Of a DNA stretch of 64,000 bases, positions 43,198 through 54,153 are shown piece by piece. The stretch's first letter is position 1. Every line of letters starts with the position of its first letter. This DNA is from Haemaphysalis longicornis (Eukaryota > Arthropoda > Arachnida > Ixodida > Ixodidae), in contig CM023449.1 in the NCBI GenBank assembly GCA_013339765.2, positions 114,065,070 to 114,129,069 on the forward strand, read 5' to 3'. The position numbers and the translations under genes were made by a program. The notes below the pieces were generated by a model. The model saw nothing but the letters and a program-made list of their open reading frames with translations, did not search any database and was not told the origin of the DNA.

Positions 43198-45756
43198 CAA
43201 AGGGGAGATATATGACACGAACGAGTGGTTTACGGAGTTTGAACATTTATGACTCTTTAAACTGCATGGTTTTCGAATCCTCAGCATGACTCCCGGACGC
43301 CGGTATAGAAAACTCTACTGGGGTCCGTAATCTCGCCGCGCAGCCTGATTCCGGCAGTCCCATCGACCGTTTGTGAGCTCATACGTACGCTGAAGTGGCC
43401 GAAAAAGACATCACGAAGAAAACTACGGTCCTCATCGCAGGCCTTGACCGAGGTGGGCTGTCATATTCAACTTTGACATTTGTTGGTCTTGTAAGCCACC
43501 TCGAGGGACCTGCTACAAGCGTGGCTCCTTATATTGAGAAAAAGCCGCAGCTGTTCCAGAACGTTGCGTCGACAATTGCGTCCTCTTCTTAACAAACATT
43601 TTGCTGTCGCGTAAGAATGACGGAGCTGCCGCGCACGGAATGGCCGTGTTGGAGCTGCTTCACACAACGTCCAGCACTCCGGTCAAATTTGTAAACGTGC
43701 ACAAACAAGCTTCTTGCAAAAACAAAGTTTCGCAACGTAAAGCGACAATAACTAAAACTTCTTAATATTTGAATGAGTGGAAATTCTCCTTAATATGTTT
43801 GTGTGTGGAGCAGCTAGATGATGCTAGCATTGTGGTTTACTTGTGCACTTTTACATTTGCGTAGCTAAGAGGATAATCCAGGATGGCAAAATTCTAGATG
43901 CTGACCCCTCTTACACATACGGATCTGTACGATTGGCATATGTGGTCCAACCACTAAACTGTAAGCCAGCAGCCGCAGGTTCCACAGCCAGCACCGAGGC
44001 AAGTTTGGTGAGGTTGAGGACTAAACTTACCACCGTACGACGAAGTGCGCAGTCTTTACTGAGCCATTTCTTGGCGAGGTGGCTGCCATTTTCACCTGCT
44101 CCTTTACACAGGTCGCTATCTTTAAAGGCGGTTATGTGCGTAGTTTTGTCTATAAACTGTGTGCAAAAACCAACTCAATGGTTCGAAGTGAAAAAACTTC
44201 AGGGCCCTGCCACTCTGTGAAGAATGGCCACAGGTGAAGCTGGGCGCAGTGCAAGAAGTTCAAAACACTTTTTTTGTACTCAGCGATTTAGCATACTTAC
44301 TATTTAAGTATCTGAATGAAACTTGGAGGGACTAGAATTTTATTATAGTGGACAAACATTTAGCTGTGCGTTTCCCTCCCGCGTCAGTTTTCTTCCTGCC
44401 TGTGTAACACACCAAACCAAACCATTCGACCGTTGAGCACAGCAATCAGGTCGCAACGGCCCGTCACACGTACACGTTGAAATATCCCACGGGCACAATG
44501 GGCACGTAAGCGGTGAATGCATGAAGCTTGGCTGCGCGTGCAGACCCCGTGCAACCCCTCCTGCCCCCCCTGCCCGCATAAAGCTGCGACCGCGGATGTG
44601 CGCATATGTATAAGGAAAACACATCAACCAAAATATCGCTAGTACTTCGAGGTGGTCTTGTGTCAACGAGAAAAAGAAAATCAAAGCCCCTTTTGTCTAA
44701 CAAAAAAGACGGTTGAAACGCAAAGTTCTGCGCGGAATAAGTTGGAATTTGCGATTTATTTGTTTGAATCCAGTTTATTAGACCTTCTAAATTATTTATT
44801 TATATCGATTTATTTTTAATTAGAGATTGCATGCAAAGTGAGCCAAGTTAAAACTGCGAAATCCACACTGCTTTCACCTTGTCAGAATGACGCAATCGAA
44901 CAGTCGTCATCGGCTTCATAACGTGAAGAACACAGTTTCATTTCCGACCACGGGTAGCGTTTTGTTTAGTTTCAAGGCGCTAGAAATCCCTATGTGGCAA
45001 GCCATCATGTTCATGTGACCTCTCACTGTGCAATGTTCATTTCCTGCAGCCCGTTTTTACGTACGGCCGCCATCAGTGAAGCATCAGTGAAGCAAGGACA
45101 GTTTCTCTTTAAAATAACGGCTAGAAGGTCATCCCAAGAGTCCTTCACGAAGAGTTTTTTTTATTCGTGATTTTGTTGATGAACAAGTTATGTACAAACC
45201 GAGGCAAAGGGGCTCCGCTGTAAAACGATTTATATCAGAAGCCATAAAGAGAATAGCTCAAAGGATGGCAATTAGCACTTTCTTGTTCAGTCAAACTGTT
45301 TACGTGAATGAAAACATTGAAATATTCTGCGCTATACTTATCACTGAATGATTGCAGAAGAAATTATCAAGTACGTGTAAATATGAGCTACCTGCTACCT
45401 CAATTGTTTGGTTACGAGATACATTTGAACAAAGTTTATTTTATTATAACTCGCATTACAATGCCATCATATTATTAATATCATTTGGGCGCGAGCGCAC
45501 ACAATCGTTGCGCGTTTCGTATTGGCAATCTACATAAAGTATTGTTTTACTGTCAACTGTATTGCCACCTTAAAATACATACTACCAAATGGGATTGCAA
45601 AAGAAGAACCGACCTAGAAGAACAAATTCTCTCATTAGCCCTTCAATTATTTTTCTCTCTTTTATGCTGTAACGAGCACGTCCGACATTGGTTGTGGTGA
45701 GACACTTAGAGAATGACTCATTAGCAGCTGTCCCTAAAGCACTTCAAAAAATGATT
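43198..45756. other. unrecognised sequence, no gene supported
   Basis: A few frames of 65-125 codons without motifs, on both strands. AT-rich toward the right side, up to the insertion site of the Ty3/Gypsy element. Confidence 0.45.
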
Positions 45757-45760
45757 ATAT

Positions 45761-45991
45761 TGTAATGAGGTAACGCGCGCTGCAATAATTAGGAACTACG
45801 GACAATCCCTTGTAATGGCTATGTGCCATCGGTCATCGCCATGTTGCTAGCAGACAACCAGCCCCTCGTGTGAACGAAGAAGAAGCTCGGTCTGCGCGGC
45901 TTTGGGTGTGACCGTTCGTCGGCTCTCTCGCTCTCTGTGGTTCTGGACCTCTGCGACCGTCTGCATCTACCAGCCAATAAACCCGCTTTCA
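45761..45991 (+). repeat. 5' LTR of Ty3/Gypsy element (231 bp)
   Basis: Begins TGTAATGAGG and ends CGCTTTCA. It contains CCAATAAACC near the 3' end, a likely polyadenylation signal (AATAAA, 45976-45981). It matches 50408-50638 with about 10 differences and no indels. Confidence 0.95.
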
Positions 45992-46015
45992 TTTTGGTGG
46001 AGGTTGCGGTTCTTC
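45992..46015 (+). other. presumed primer binding site region
   Basis: The bases directly after the 5' LTR read TTTTGGTGGAGGTTGCGG. A TGG at 45995-45997 or 45998-46000 could pair with the CCA end of a tRNA, but I cannot name the tRNA from the following bases, so the exact site is open. Confidence 0.4.
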
Positions 46016-46135
46016 AGCTACGCCCGTCTGGGTTCTTGAAGCAATCCCCTCAAGGCTCAAGTATCGCGTCGGTCCGCGTCGGTCGGCGTCCCTGACCAAG
46101 CCCTGGAACTACGCAGCCGCACCATACCAACGGCC

Positions 46136-46378
46136 ATGCCTGGCAGTAACGACACGCCCCATGTGCCTCCGAGCTTAGCTATCATCTGCGCTGGCGCTCT
46201 CCGTGAACGTGAACCTGCCAAGTTCAACGGCAATGAGGAGCAAGACGTTGAAGACCGGTTGGCGTCCTTCGAACGTGTGAGTACGCATAACAGATGGGAT
46301 GACGCCATGAAACTCAATAACGTCAGCTTTTCACCGGTCTCGCCGAAGTGTGGTTCAACAACCACGGATCCGGCATAA
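46136..46378 (+). pseudogene. gag, N-terminal part (Ty3/Gypsy)
   Basis: An ATG at 46136 opens 80 codons with FNGNEEQDVEDRLASFERV (residues 30-48), typical of the start of the Gag capsid region in tick Gypsy elements. It ends at a stop at about 46376. The next Gag piece is in another frame and resumes in the nucleocapsid region, so most of the capsid core is missing, probably by deletion near 46370-46390. Without it no particle could form from this copy. Confidence 0.75.
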
Positions 46379-46824
46379 CCACCCCGCTGCCTTATGCCGA
46401 AAGCGTCGCAAGGGCTCCGGTACCGATCGTCACGTACGCTGACGCCGTGGGTGTCCCCCCTCAGCGGGTCCCCATGTCTTACCAACACCCTGTACCGATG
46501 AGGCGACCGCCCTTGTCTCGGCCTCCGCCCCAATCCAGCAGTGCCTGGCGAACGTGGGACAACCATCCCATCTGTTTCAATTGCCTCTGTGCCGGACATG
46601 TCGCCGGATACTGCCGCCGACGCCTGACGCCCACCAACGACGATATCGGAGCCCCTACTTATGGCCCTCGCAGCCAATCGCCACGCAAAGTCTCCTACAG
46701 GTCCGACTTCACCGCTGCACCTTCTGACTCCCACACTTTCGCTACCCGTCGCTCGTCCTCCCCTCGTCGTCGGTCTCTTTCTCCCATGCGCCGCCGACCA
46801 ACCGTTCCCGAAGAGGAAAACTAG
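46348..46824 (+). pseudogene. gag, nucleocapsid part with CCHC zinc knuckle
   Basis: 158 codons. Proline-rich residues 36-65 precede a C-x2-C-x4-H-x4-C knuckle (CFNCLCAGHVAGYC, residues 76-89), followed by an Arg/Ser-rich tail with RSSSPRRRSLSP-like repeats that would bind RNA. The frame overlaps the end of the first gag piece by about 30 bases and differs from it. The knuckle itself is intact. Confidence 0.8.
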
Positions 46825-46910
46825 TTGACGCAGTTCAGGAGGCAAGAACTGCGTTACCAGCGAACTGTCCAAGGCCTCATTTTTTGCCCTGAAATGTTAT
46901 AGACGTATTT

Positions 46911-47567
46911 GTGGAAGATCGACGTGCATTGGCGTTAGTCGACACGGGCGCTGCCGTTTCAGTTATTCATGCCGACCTTTGCCGTGTTCTTAGAAAAGTG
47001 ACGACGCCGTTGGATGGCTTTGCGCTACGTACTGCAAACGCACAGCACGTCCATGCGTCTGCAGCGTGCACGGCGCGAGTGACGATCCGGGATGTTTTGT
47101 ACATTGTAGAGTCCATCGTGCTTCCTACTTGTTCCCATGACCTCATATTGGGTTGGGATTTCCTCGCTCGTCACCACGCCGTCATCGATTGTGCGCGTGC
47201 AGAAGTTGAATTTGCACCAGACTGCGACCCGCACCATAATGAGGCAACTGCTGCTAAATTGGTCGTCAGCGGAGATGCAAAAATTTCGCCGCACTGCTCG
47301 GTTTCCGTGCCCCTGTGCTGTGCGTGCACTGCTGACACAACCGTGCTTTTTACGCCGTCCGACCTCTTCATCCGACGGAGACGTCTTCCGCTGCCGTCCG
47401 CTCTGTTAACGACCCATGCTGGTACGAGCCGCATGATTGTTAGTAACTGGTCCTCGGATGAAATTTCGCTGCTACAGGGCGAGACTATCGGGTGGATTGA
47501 GCCTGTCGAGCCAAGTGCTGTCATCGATGTTACGATACTCCCATTATCACTCATGTCGCAGGATTGA
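46911..47567 (+). CDS. retropepsin-type aspartic protease (Ty3/Gypsy)
   Basis: 218 codons with ALVDTGAAVSVI at residues 8-19; Asp11-Thr-Gly is the catalytic triplet of a retroviral-type protease, which works as a homodimer to cut the polyproteins. A second conserved hydrophobic-Gly segment (LILGWDFL) lies at about residues 77-84. It ends at the TGA at 47565-47567, overlapping the RT frame by a few bases in a different frame. Whether that shift is natural (programmed frameshift) or a mutation cannot be told from one copy. The start codon is not certain; the region is open from GTG 46911. Confidence 0.85.
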   Translation: MEDRRALALVDTGAAVSVIHADLCRVLRKVTTPLDGFALRTANAQHVHASAACTARVTIRDVLYIVESIVLPTCSHDLILGWDFLARHHAVIDCARAEVEFAPDCDPHHNEATAAKLVVSGDAKISPHCSVSVPLCCACTADTTVLFTPSDLFIRRRRLPLPSALLTTHAGTSRMIVSNWSSDEISLLQGETIGWIEPVEPSAVIDVTILPLSLMSQD

Positions 47568-49885
47568 GTGCTACATCCGAAGCAGAGGTTTTACCATCCG
47601 ACGTTTTCAATCAGGCTATCGAGGTAGATCTCACGCCCACACAACGAGATCAACTGCTGGCCCTCCTTCATCGGTTTCGCTTGTCTTTTGACTGCTTGAA
47701 AGCTCCGCTAAGTCAAGCATCAACAGTCGAACACACGATTGACACTGGCTCGCACCCGCCGCTACGACAACGACCTTATCGCGTTTCCCACAAAGAACTA
47801 CGTACTATCGATGAAAACGTGGACGAGATGCTTGAGCGAGGCGTCATTAGGCCCTCCAACAGTCCCTGGGCGTCTCCCGTAGTCCTTGTGACCAAGAAGG
47901 ACGGTTCGATACGCTTTTGCGTCGACTATCGGCGCCTCAATAAGATAACTAGAAAGGATGTCTACCCTCTCCCGCGTATAGATGACGCCCTCGACTGTCT
48001 GCAGGGTGCCGAATATTTCTCGTCGCTCGACTTGCGCTCCGGGTACTGGCAGGTACCTATGGCGGAGGCTGATCGCGCAAAGACGGCTTTCATAACACCT
48101 GACGGCCTGTATGAGTTTAATGTGATGCCATTCGGCCTTTGTAATGCGCCTGCCACTTTCGAGCGCATGATGGACAGCATTTTGCGCAAACTAAAATGGA
48201 AAGCATGCCTGTGCTACCTTGACGACATCGTCGTTTTTTCTGCGGATTTCGAGACACATCTACGCCGATTAGAACAAGTTTTAACTTGTCTTGCCGACGC
48301 AAAGCTGCAGCTCAACCTCAAGAAATGTCGCTTCGCCGCTCGCAAGCTCACTATTTTGGGCCACGTCGTTTCGAAGGATGGAGTTCTACCCGACACGTCT
48401 AAGCTGAAGGCAGTTGCGGAGTTCCCGAAGCCGAGATCTATGAAGGTCCTCAGGAGCTTCCTCGGACTGTGTTCTTACTTCAGGCGCTTCGTCCGCAACT
48501 TTGTCACCATCGTTGCACCATTGACGCAGCTTCTGTCCCGTACCTCTAAAGACCTCACTTCGTGGTCCCCTGCTTGTGAAAACGCGTTCGCGACATTGCG
48601 GAAGCTTCTTACGTCGCCACCTATCCTGCGGCATTTCGACCCGAACGCCCCCACTGAGGTTCACACTGATGCCAGCGGCGTTGGTCTAGGGCTGTGCTTG
48701 CTCAGCGAAAATCGGGCTTTGACGAATACGTTACCGCCTACGCTAGCCGTACCCTTACAAAGGCTGAGGCAAAACTACTCCGTCTCGGAAAAAGAGTGTT
48801 TGGCCATAGTTTGGGCACTAGATAAGTTCCGACCTTACTTGTACGGCCGCCCTTTCGACGTCGTCACAGACCATCATGCGCTATGCTGGTTGTCCACACT
48901 AAAAGATCCGTCTGGACGGCTAGCTCGCTGGGCTTTACGGCTACAAGAGTACGACATACGTGTCATATATCGGTCTGGCCGCAAACATTCTGACGCTGAT
49001 GCCTTATCCCGTTCTCCAGTGTCACCAGAGAATGCCTGCATCCTGCCTGACGACGCTGTTGTGTCCCCTCTCTCTTTCACTGACCTGCCCTCTGAACAAC
49101 GCAAGGACCCATGGATTGCTTCGCTCATCTCCTTGCTCTCGGACGTCTCCCGTACTGAACAACCTCGGGCCCTGCGCAGACAAGCTATGCATTTCATGCT
49201 TCGTGACGGGTTGCTCTACCGGCGGAATTATCTCAACGAAGGGCGGAAGTGGCTGCTCGTAATTCCTCGGCACCTTCGAACCGACATTTGCGCATCGCTT
49301 CATGCCGACCCAACGTGTGGCCACGCTGGCTTGTTAAAAACATACCACCGTGACCGTCTCCGCTATTACTGGCGCGGCATGTACACCTTTGTGCGCAAGT
49401 ACGTTAGGTCATGCACTACCTGCCAGCGTCGCAAGTCTTCACCTTCCAGCTCGGTGGGTCCACTGCAGCCGCTTCCTTGCCCAGAGAAACCATTTGACCG
49501 TGTTGGTATAGACCTGTATAGACCTTTGCCCAATACAGTCTCCGGCAACCGATGGGTTATCGTCGCCGTCGATCACCTGACGCGCTATGCCGAAACTGCG
49601 GCTCTGCCTGCCGCCACAGCACGAGACGTCGCCTCTTTCATCATACGGCGCTTCATTCTGCGGCAAGGGGCGCCTCGTGAGCTCCTCAGCGACAGGGGAC
49701 GTGTGTTTCTGTCAGACGTCATTCGTGCCCTCCTCGCTGAGTGCCGTGTTGTCGATCGAACAAGTACAGCGTACCATCCGCAGACAAACGGCCTCACTGA
49801 GCGCTTCAACCGCACCCTGGGCGACATGCTGTCGATGTACATCTCGCGGATCACGACGACTGGGACCTTTTGCTGCCCTACGTGA
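47564..49885 (+). pseudogene. Ty3/Gypsy pol: RT, RNase H, integrase (C-terminally shifted)
   Basis: 773 codons. RT: SSLDLRSGYWQ with Asp156, MPFGLCNAPATF, and YLDD with Asp220-Asp221. RNase H: EVHTDASG with Asp369 and TDHHAL. Integrase: HHCC zinc site (LHADPTCGHAG...CTTCQRR), then Asp650, Asp710 and Glu746 with D,D(35)E spacing. Between 48691 and 48771 about 27 codons are out of frame because a G-run is one base short and an A-run one base long. After about 49845 the frame shifts and stops at 49885, while the integrase C terminus continues in another frame. It copied the element RNA and inserted the DNA when intact. Confidence 0.92.
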
Positions 49886-50406
49886 CCTATGCGTACAATA
49901 CAGCCATTCAGGCCACAACAGGGTTCTCGCCCTTTTTCCTCCTGTATGGTCGCGAGCCGTCATGTACCCTCGATACGGTTCTCCCCTACCGACCGGATCG
50001 CTCCGAGTGCTCCCCAGCTTCTGAAGCTGCCAAGTACGCAGAGGAATGCCGCCAGCTTGCAAGGTCCTTTACGACTGAAGATCAGTTGGATCAAAAATCT
50101 CGGCACGACGACACAGCTACCCACCCAACGTATTCTCCAGGATCTCTGGTGTGGCTGTGGATTCCCTCCACAACACCAGGATTGTGTAGCAAGCTTCTTT
50201 CTCGTTTTCACGGACCGTACCGTGTCCTCGAACGGACGTCACCGGTGAACTACGTCATACAGCCCATGACACCTTCCTCAGACCTCCGTCGCCGCGGGAA
50301 GGAGACTGTACATGCACAGCGTTTGAAGCCGTATTATGATCCCCTAGTGTCGTGTGCCCCGTGGCACGCCAGGATGGCGCTTTATTCCCCGGGGAGGGGG
50401 GGGTAG
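49870..50406 (+). pseudogene. integrase C-terminal part, frame-shifted (Ty3/Gypsy)
   Basis: 178 codons that continue the integrase after a one-base frame change near 49845-49865. It holds LPYVTYAYNTAIQATTGFSPFFLLYGREP, the end of the catalytic core, and SGSLVWLW-type and FHGPYRVL residues near 120-130, the GPY/F module that binds the target side. It ends at the purine tract before the 3' LTR. No chromodomain is seen after it. Confidence 0.85.
50391..50403 (+). other. polypurine tract of Ty3/Gypsy element
   Basis: GGGGAGGGGGGGG directly upstream (four bases) of the 3' LTR; primer for plus-strand DNA synthesis. It overlaps the end of the integrase frame. Confidence 0.85.
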
Positions 50407-50407
50407 T

Positions 50408-50638
50408 TGTAATGAGGTAGCGCGCGCTGCAATAATTAGGAACTGCGGACAATCCCTTGTAATGGCCATGTGCCATCGGTCATCGCCATGTTGCTAGCAG
50501 ACAACCAGCCGCTCGTGTGAACGAAGAAGAAGCTCGGCCGGCGCGGCTTTGGGTGTGACCGTTCGTCGGCTCTCTCGCTCTCTGTGGTTCTGGACCTCTG
50601 CGACCGTCTCAATCTACCAGCCAATAAACCCCATTTCA
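50408..50638 (+). repeat. 3' LTR of Ty3/Gypsy element (231 bp)
   Basis: Same length and ends as the 5' LTR. Differences include C/T pairs and two GC-to-CA type changes near the 3' end. ATAT follows at 50639-50642, matching the bases before the 5' LTR. Confidence 0.95.
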
Positions 50639-50642
50639 ATAT

Positions 50643-53320
50643 CAATAAATTACCACCAGTAAAAAACACAATTTCATAGCCTACCAAAGTTCCTTGAGTA
50701 CAGTGAATGCTGGTTCTTTTGTGCCCCTACAAAAAGCGGAAAGCGGCCATTCGTGCGCTAATAGACATCCGCGGTTGTGAAATAAAGCAGTGTGTTTTAA
50801 TTGCGCTAATTAGGAAAAAAAACGTTTTCGACGGTGGGAATGATAACATGTTTCTTTTTCATTTAGTACTTTCACTGAGCTTATAGAAAGGACGACCTAC
50901 GAACAGTTGTACATATTAAATTCCACTAAGGCTATATTACACAAAGTCAATTGGTAAACTGCATGAGCGCAAGCAAAAACTTCGATAATTACCTGAAAAA
51001 AATTCTTAACACAAATGATGATCTTATTTCGAATTATGGCAGATGATGTCTTTTTAAATGATTATCTTTTTCGTCGCATCCCATGCCATCTTTCTGTCTT
51101 GTCTTGCTTATGTAAGGATATGTATTGTGTGTCTTCAAGATGGAAGCCAGGGCAGCCTATGGGATCTGTCTTTCAATTCTTTATCCAAACGTCTCAGCGC
51201 TGTGCCTTTGAATAACGGTACACATGCCTGAGCGGGAAGTTATCATTTGAAATTTCGAATTTATTTGCATATGTTACAAGGAAAAAAACACAAGCTGTTT
51301 AATAATTATTCACCTTAGGAAGTGCCTATGAAAAATCTGTATATGTGGATCCATAAAAAGGCGCATATGAAGTCTTCTGAGTAATCGGCGTGTTTCTTGA
51401 GGGCTTCACTTGTACGCTGCAATCAACATAAAAAAGTTTCATATTGAAACTTTTTATTCAACCAACTTGGCCCCGCAAATAAAACGCTCCAATAAATCAA
51501 ATTTTTTAAACTCATTAGATGCTGCAACTAAGCTTACATGCGGAATTTAAATAATAAACACTTTCTGGTGCGTTTTATTGCACCTCCTTGATTATGCACA
51601 GTTCAGAGCTCGGATACTAGGTATAAATGTTTCACACTACCTAATTTGGAAGAATTAAAATGCGTCTACCCAGTGAATATTTTGAGGGTCGTAATTTTCG
51701 ATCATAACATCTTGCTTGTAAATTCCAGGCATGGTTGAACTTCTCAGTGCACTGTACCGCTGGCGGAGATTATTCTTCTGTATAAATGACTACTTTTGAT
51801 AAACACGAGGTGGTTAAATGCTGAGTCAAGTACTCGCACTCACCTGTGAGCAGCGCTTTGTGGCTGGACCGCACGTGCTGCCTTTTACGTCCAAACTCTT
51901 AATGTGCTTTTGACAAAGCAGGCACTAGTATTCATGTTCCCCTAAGCTCAGTAGTGTGATACCAGACCCAATTATTCGTCTGTATACCATGCAAATGCGA
52001 GCATTGTCCATGAGTTTTGGAGGAATAAATCAGTGTTTAAGCCTTTGTGATGGAGTGCCTTACTTTCTTGTAGTTACACAGAGATTAGCTGCACAGTTTT
52101 GGCTGCATAAATCTGTCTCGTCTTTCTGCAATGGCACTGATGCCCGTTTTATGATCGAGTACATCAGTTTTCTACCTTTAAATTAAAGTCTAATGTCCTG
52201 GAAGTATTGTAGCGCTCGCAGTTTGAAGCTACCTTGTTGCAGCGAATACTGAGGCAATATTTGTGTGGCCATCTGCTGAACAGTTGTGATTTCTCGTTGT
52301 TTTCGAAAAGTACCTTTCACAACAATCGTTTTGCCCCTATCACAGGGGAAAGTACGTGCGCGCGAAGTCATAAGTTTTCTCGTGTAATAAATGTTTGTGT
52401 AAAATTTCACTTACATGCCTAGTCCGCTACCGTTAGCTGCCGAAAGTGCGTGAGCCTAACAAAGTTGCCTAACCTTGGAAATGCAGTCGCCGGGCAAACG
52501 GGAACGGGCACTACGAAAAATTCAATCCTTCCGTGACCAAATCGGTTTCCGATTGTGGACTTGCGGATTAGCGGTAGCTGCCAACATGGGTAGCAAAAAA
52601 TCGATAAAAGGATAAGACCCTTTTCTAGTATAAAGCGCACCAACCACTCGAATAATTTCTAGAGACTAAAAAGGAATAGTGCAATAAGTTGAGCACATTT
52701 CATTCGTCGCTGTAGTCACACGGCTACAAAATGTTTGTTCTGTTTTCAAACTGTAATGGAACGTCTTCTTGTTCAGGGTACGCGACTAAGGAATTAGTAA
52801 CACGCATAGCCTTCCCTTCGTAATAGAGGCAACATAATATGAGTATTCTGTGCCAAAGTGAAACAGCATTTTTTAAAGGATACTTCAAATACACCACCCG
52901 ACAAAAAAAGGGCTTTCCCTGCTGGTTGTAATTGTCGCAACCATAGTTTCCAGGTCTGTCATAGACGAAAACCCGTCGCGATTAGGCGAGTATATACTGT
53001 AACACACGTTAGTAAAAAAGACCTTTGTGGCAAAGTCTTTCAAAGCAATATTTTGCCTCAACAAACCGCTGGCCCTGTCCTGAAATGTAAATACTTGCCA
53101 CATCTCGACTTGTTCATTCATAAGTTCGTGAATTATTTCATAATCCTCGGCTGTCAATGAGTGGGGCTCGAATAAGAGTTGTCTATCTCTCGTGGCAGTG
53201 CTGCCAAACACGGCACACTGACAGCGCTGGCTGCTGGAAGCATTACTGTGTTGTAGCGTGCTTCTGCGGAGTCACAAAAGTAACTAAAAGGATCCATATT
53301 CAAAAGCTTAACTGCGCGAA
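50643..53320. other. AT-rich sequence, no gene supported
   Basis: No recognised coding, RNA or repeat feature in 2.7 kb; short frames only. Confidence 0.45.
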
Positions 53321-53324
53321 AGAC

Positions 53325-53379
53325 AAATACAAGAAAGGACACAGATGAGCTGCGCTCGTCTGTGTCTTTTCTTGTATTT
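53325..53379. repeat. hairpin: 26-bp arms with 3-base loop
   Basis: Arm 53325-53350 and arm 53354-53379 are reverse complements with 2 mismatches around the loop TGC. A third partial copy of the right arm (GTGTCCTTTCTTGTATTTA) follows at 53387-53405. As DNA or RNA this can form a strong stem-loop. It leads straight into the TTAGG run. Confidence 0.9.
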
Positions 53380-53407
53380 AGGTTAGGTGTCCTTTCTTGT
53401 ATTTAGT

Positions 53408-53440
53408 TTAGGTTAGGTTAGGTTAGGTTAGGTTAGGTTA
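53408..53440 (+). repeat. interstitial (TTAGG)n telomere-like repeat
   Basis: Six perfect TTAGG units plus TTA, preceded by two isolated TTAGGT-like units at 53378 and 53388. TTAGG is the ancestral arthropod telomere unit. A short internal run can arise from telomerase-assisted break repair, from a chromosome fusion relic, or by chance. Confidence 0.85.
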
Positions 53441-54153
53441 ACTTTTGAATATGAACCCCTTCCAACTCGCCCAGCTGTCTCTCTTTCTAATAACCAAAAG
53501 GAGCTTAAACCTCTTTTTTCGCCGACTTTTCCAGGCCGCATGTTTCCCGTTCTCGAATATGGCAGATGACCTTCGCGAGAAAAGTGCACGTTACTATTTT
53601 AGAATCTGCTCGGAATGAAGTGGTATCTGAAATGGAATATCTGAAATCGGAACCCACAAAACACTACCAACTCTTGAATACGTCCCTGCTCTCTTCGGAG
53701 CACGCAAATTTTTCATACAAGCGAATTTTCGAACCAAACAAGTCTGAGGGAAACTTCGAACTGGAATGTTCAGAGCCTGTGATTTTTAATTAACTCGGGC
53801 CGCAAGCCGCATTCATTGCCGTGAGCAACACACGAGGTCTGGCATATTGAACTGGGTAACTGGTGCGGGATGCAGTTTTCGAAGCTCCCTCGAGCGCTTG
53901 AAAAGGCGTCGGAAACCTGTAATTACACAGGTTTAGAGCAACACGTTCGCCAACTCTAACGAAGCATATGCGACACAGCGTGTCTGGCTTCTATCAGGAC
54001 ACACGTTCGCGTTAACTAGATTTAATGTGCATTGGAGCATGGAGAGCCGGTTGTGGCAGTTTAGCGTGTCAGCCATAACCATTCTGAAATGAGGCTGTTT
54101 AAAAGTACGCTGTCTGCGTAGAGTGCGCTAAACGGTGCAATTCAGTTTCAAGC
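53441..54153. other. no gene supported
   Basis: A 75-codon plus-strand frame (53566-53793) ends at a TAA; it has no recognised domain. Confidence 0.4.

Larger units (their letters stand above)
45761..50638 (+). mobile_element. Ty3/Gypsy LTR retrotransposon, nearly full length
   Basis: Two 231-bp LTRs (TG...CA ends) flank a plus-strand gag-PR-RT-RNase H-IN internal region and a polypurine tract. The 4-bp sequence ATAT occurs on both sides (45757-45760 and 50639-50642) as target duplication. The LTRs differ at about 10 of 231 positions, so the insertion is moderately old. Catalytic residues of protease, RT and integrase are kept, but gag has lost its middle and several frame changes occur. The order PR-RT-RH-IN with a GPY-type integrase C terminus places it in Ty3/Gypsy (Metaviridae). 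Confidence 0.95.

Noticed and set aside
46057..46872. 271-codon minus-strand frame opposite gag
   Set aside because: It is the reverse shadow of the gag region of the plus-strand Ty3/Gypsy element, which has a zinc knuckle on the sense strand.
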